A stretch of 64,000 nucleotides of DNA from CAZBSE01 sp964578625 (GTDB lineage Bacteria > Actinomycetota > Humimicrobiia > Humimicrobiales > Humimicrobiaceae): contig CAZODQ010000001.1 of the NCBI GenBank assembly GCA_964578625.1, positions 62,001 to 126,000 of the forward strand, given 5' to 3'. The notes under the pieces were generated by a model. The model saw only the letters and a list, made by a program, of their open reading frames with translations, ran no database searches and was not told the DNA's origin. Positions 63,577-64,000 of the stretch are shown piece after piece (within the stretch, counting starts at the first letter, position 1; the number at the start of each line of letters is the position of its first letter). The translations under genes and the position numbers were made by a program.

Positions 63577-64000
63577 ATGAATAATAAAAAACCACATATA
63601 AAAGAAGATGATATATTATTTGCATTTGAAAACCTAGGATTGACAAATAAAAGAGTAGTTGTTCATTCATCATTGAAAAGCTTTGGACATGTAATTGGGG
63701 GCGAAAATACGGTAATCAATGCGGTATTAAAAACATTTAAAACAATATTAATGCCAGCATTTTCATGGGAGTCAATTACAAAACCACCAAAGGGTGACTA
63801 TCCAAAGCAAAATGGCTGTCTATATTCATTCTATAATAATTGGAATAAACAATTAAAGCCATTTTTAATTGAGAATGCCACCATCGAAAAAAGTATGGGT
63901 GTTATTCCAAAGAAATTTCTTGAAATTAAAGGTACTGTTAGGAGTGACCATGCCTGGCACTCTTGGGCTGCTTACGGAAATCTTAAAAATGAATTGATTA
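63577..64000 (+). CDS. AAC(3)-family N-acetyltransferase, 3' end cut by window edge
   Basis: The plus-strand frame from ATG at 63577 is open to the window end (141 codons). It reads VVVHSSLKSFGHVIGGENTV near residue 26, TILMPAFSWESITK, IEKSMGVIPKKFLEI, RSDHAWHSWAAYG: these are the AAC(3)/antibiotic N-acetyltransferase motifs (VHSSL...G..GG, PTFT.., G..PE..R....R..HP..S..A.G). In glycan loci this family acetylates amino sugars, so resistance should not be assumed. It follows the SPASM gene by 45 bases in the same run as an aminotransferase. Confidence 0.85.
   Translation, partial: MNNKKPHIKEDDILFAFENLGLTNKRVVVHSSLKSFGHVIGGENTVINAVLKTFKTILMPAFSWESITKPPKGDYPKQNGCLYSFYNNWNKQLKPFLIENATIEKSMGVIPKKFLEIKGTVRSDHAWHSWAAYGNLKNELI

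Noticed and set aside
63577..64000. Antibiotic-resistance interpretation of the AAC(3)-like gene
   Set aside because: Neighbours are all sugar-modifying genes and homologues of this family act on amino sugars; no resistance context is visible.
1..64000. CRISPR arrays, tRNA or rRNA genes, phage structural genes, toxin-antitoxin pairs
   Set aside because: Looked for regular repeat-spacer arrays, cloverleaf-type sequences and typical genes; none found in this window.

Overview
The window is a very large, AT-rich surface-polysaccharide locus with no rRNA, tRNA, ribosomal-protein or other housekeeping gene in view. Nearly every intact gene makes, modifies, polymerises or exports a sugar polymer. 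The host is a bacterium with AT-rich DNA, frequent TTG and GTG starts and AGGAG-type ribosome sites. A Wzm/Wzt exporter, a WbaP-like priming transferase and a Wzy/WaaL-like membrane protein suggest an O-antigen, capsule or secondary cell-wall polymer. The sequence alone does not fix the phylum, or even whether there is an outer membrane.

Layout. (1) 1-884 is a truncated minus-strand nucleotide-sugar epimerase. (2) 1289-8953 is a plus-strand run: GT4, flippase-like membrane protein, a UDP-HexNAc dehydrogenase and 4-epimerase pair (UDP-GalNAcA type), an SDR and an AsnB-type amidotransferase. (3) 15545-8956 is a minus-strand run: fused GT2-GT4, a second flippase-like protein, a GT-C membrane mannosyltransferase-like protein, an unrecognised lipoprotein and RmlD. 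(4) 15809-19341 is plus: fused GT4-GT2, then GT4. (5) 49678-19347 is about 30 kb of 23 tightly spaced minus-strand genes: methyltransferases, many GT4/GT2 enzymes, an aminotransferase with a cupin, UDP-ManNAcA synthesis (WecB/WecC), a bi-domain oxidoreductase + AsnB + heparinase trio, a Wzy/WaaL-like protein, a priming transferase with a duplicated membrane domain, a coiled-coil methyltransferase and the Wzm/Wzt exporter. (6) 49881-50600 (plus) and 52675-50660 (minus) are a lone methyltransferase and a GT-C-like membrane protein. (7) 59612-53425 is a minus-strand accessory module: class I methyltransferase, radical SAM/SPASM enzyme, split minimal transketolase, 4-epimerase and a B12-type radical SAM enzyme. 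(8) 60534-64000 is plus: aminotransferase, methyltransferase, a second SPASM radical SAM enzyme and a truncated AAC(3)-family N-acetyltransferase.

How the genes fit together. Two N-acetyl-hexosaminuronic acid pathways (GalNAcA at 3.5-5.9 kb, ManNAcA at 38.4-40.8 kb) each lie in the same run as an AsnB-type amidotransferase, which suggests uronamides in the polymer. Eleven GT4 domains, four GT2 domains and two GT-C-like proteins imply a complex repeat or several polymers. Export appears to be by the ABC transporter; no Wzx flippase or Wzz is recognised.

The module at 53.4-60.5 kb is the least conventional part. It joins a radical SAM/SPASM enzyme, a transketolase split into a TPP-binding half and a PYR-only half, an epimerase and a B12-type radical SAM enzyme. 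It is bordered by decayed genes: an IS110-type transposase, a sugar C-methyltransferase and a zinc-dependent dehydrogenase. A decayed IstB-like fragment lies near the left edge. These remnants sit at the joints between transcription blocks, which fits modular assembly by recombination.
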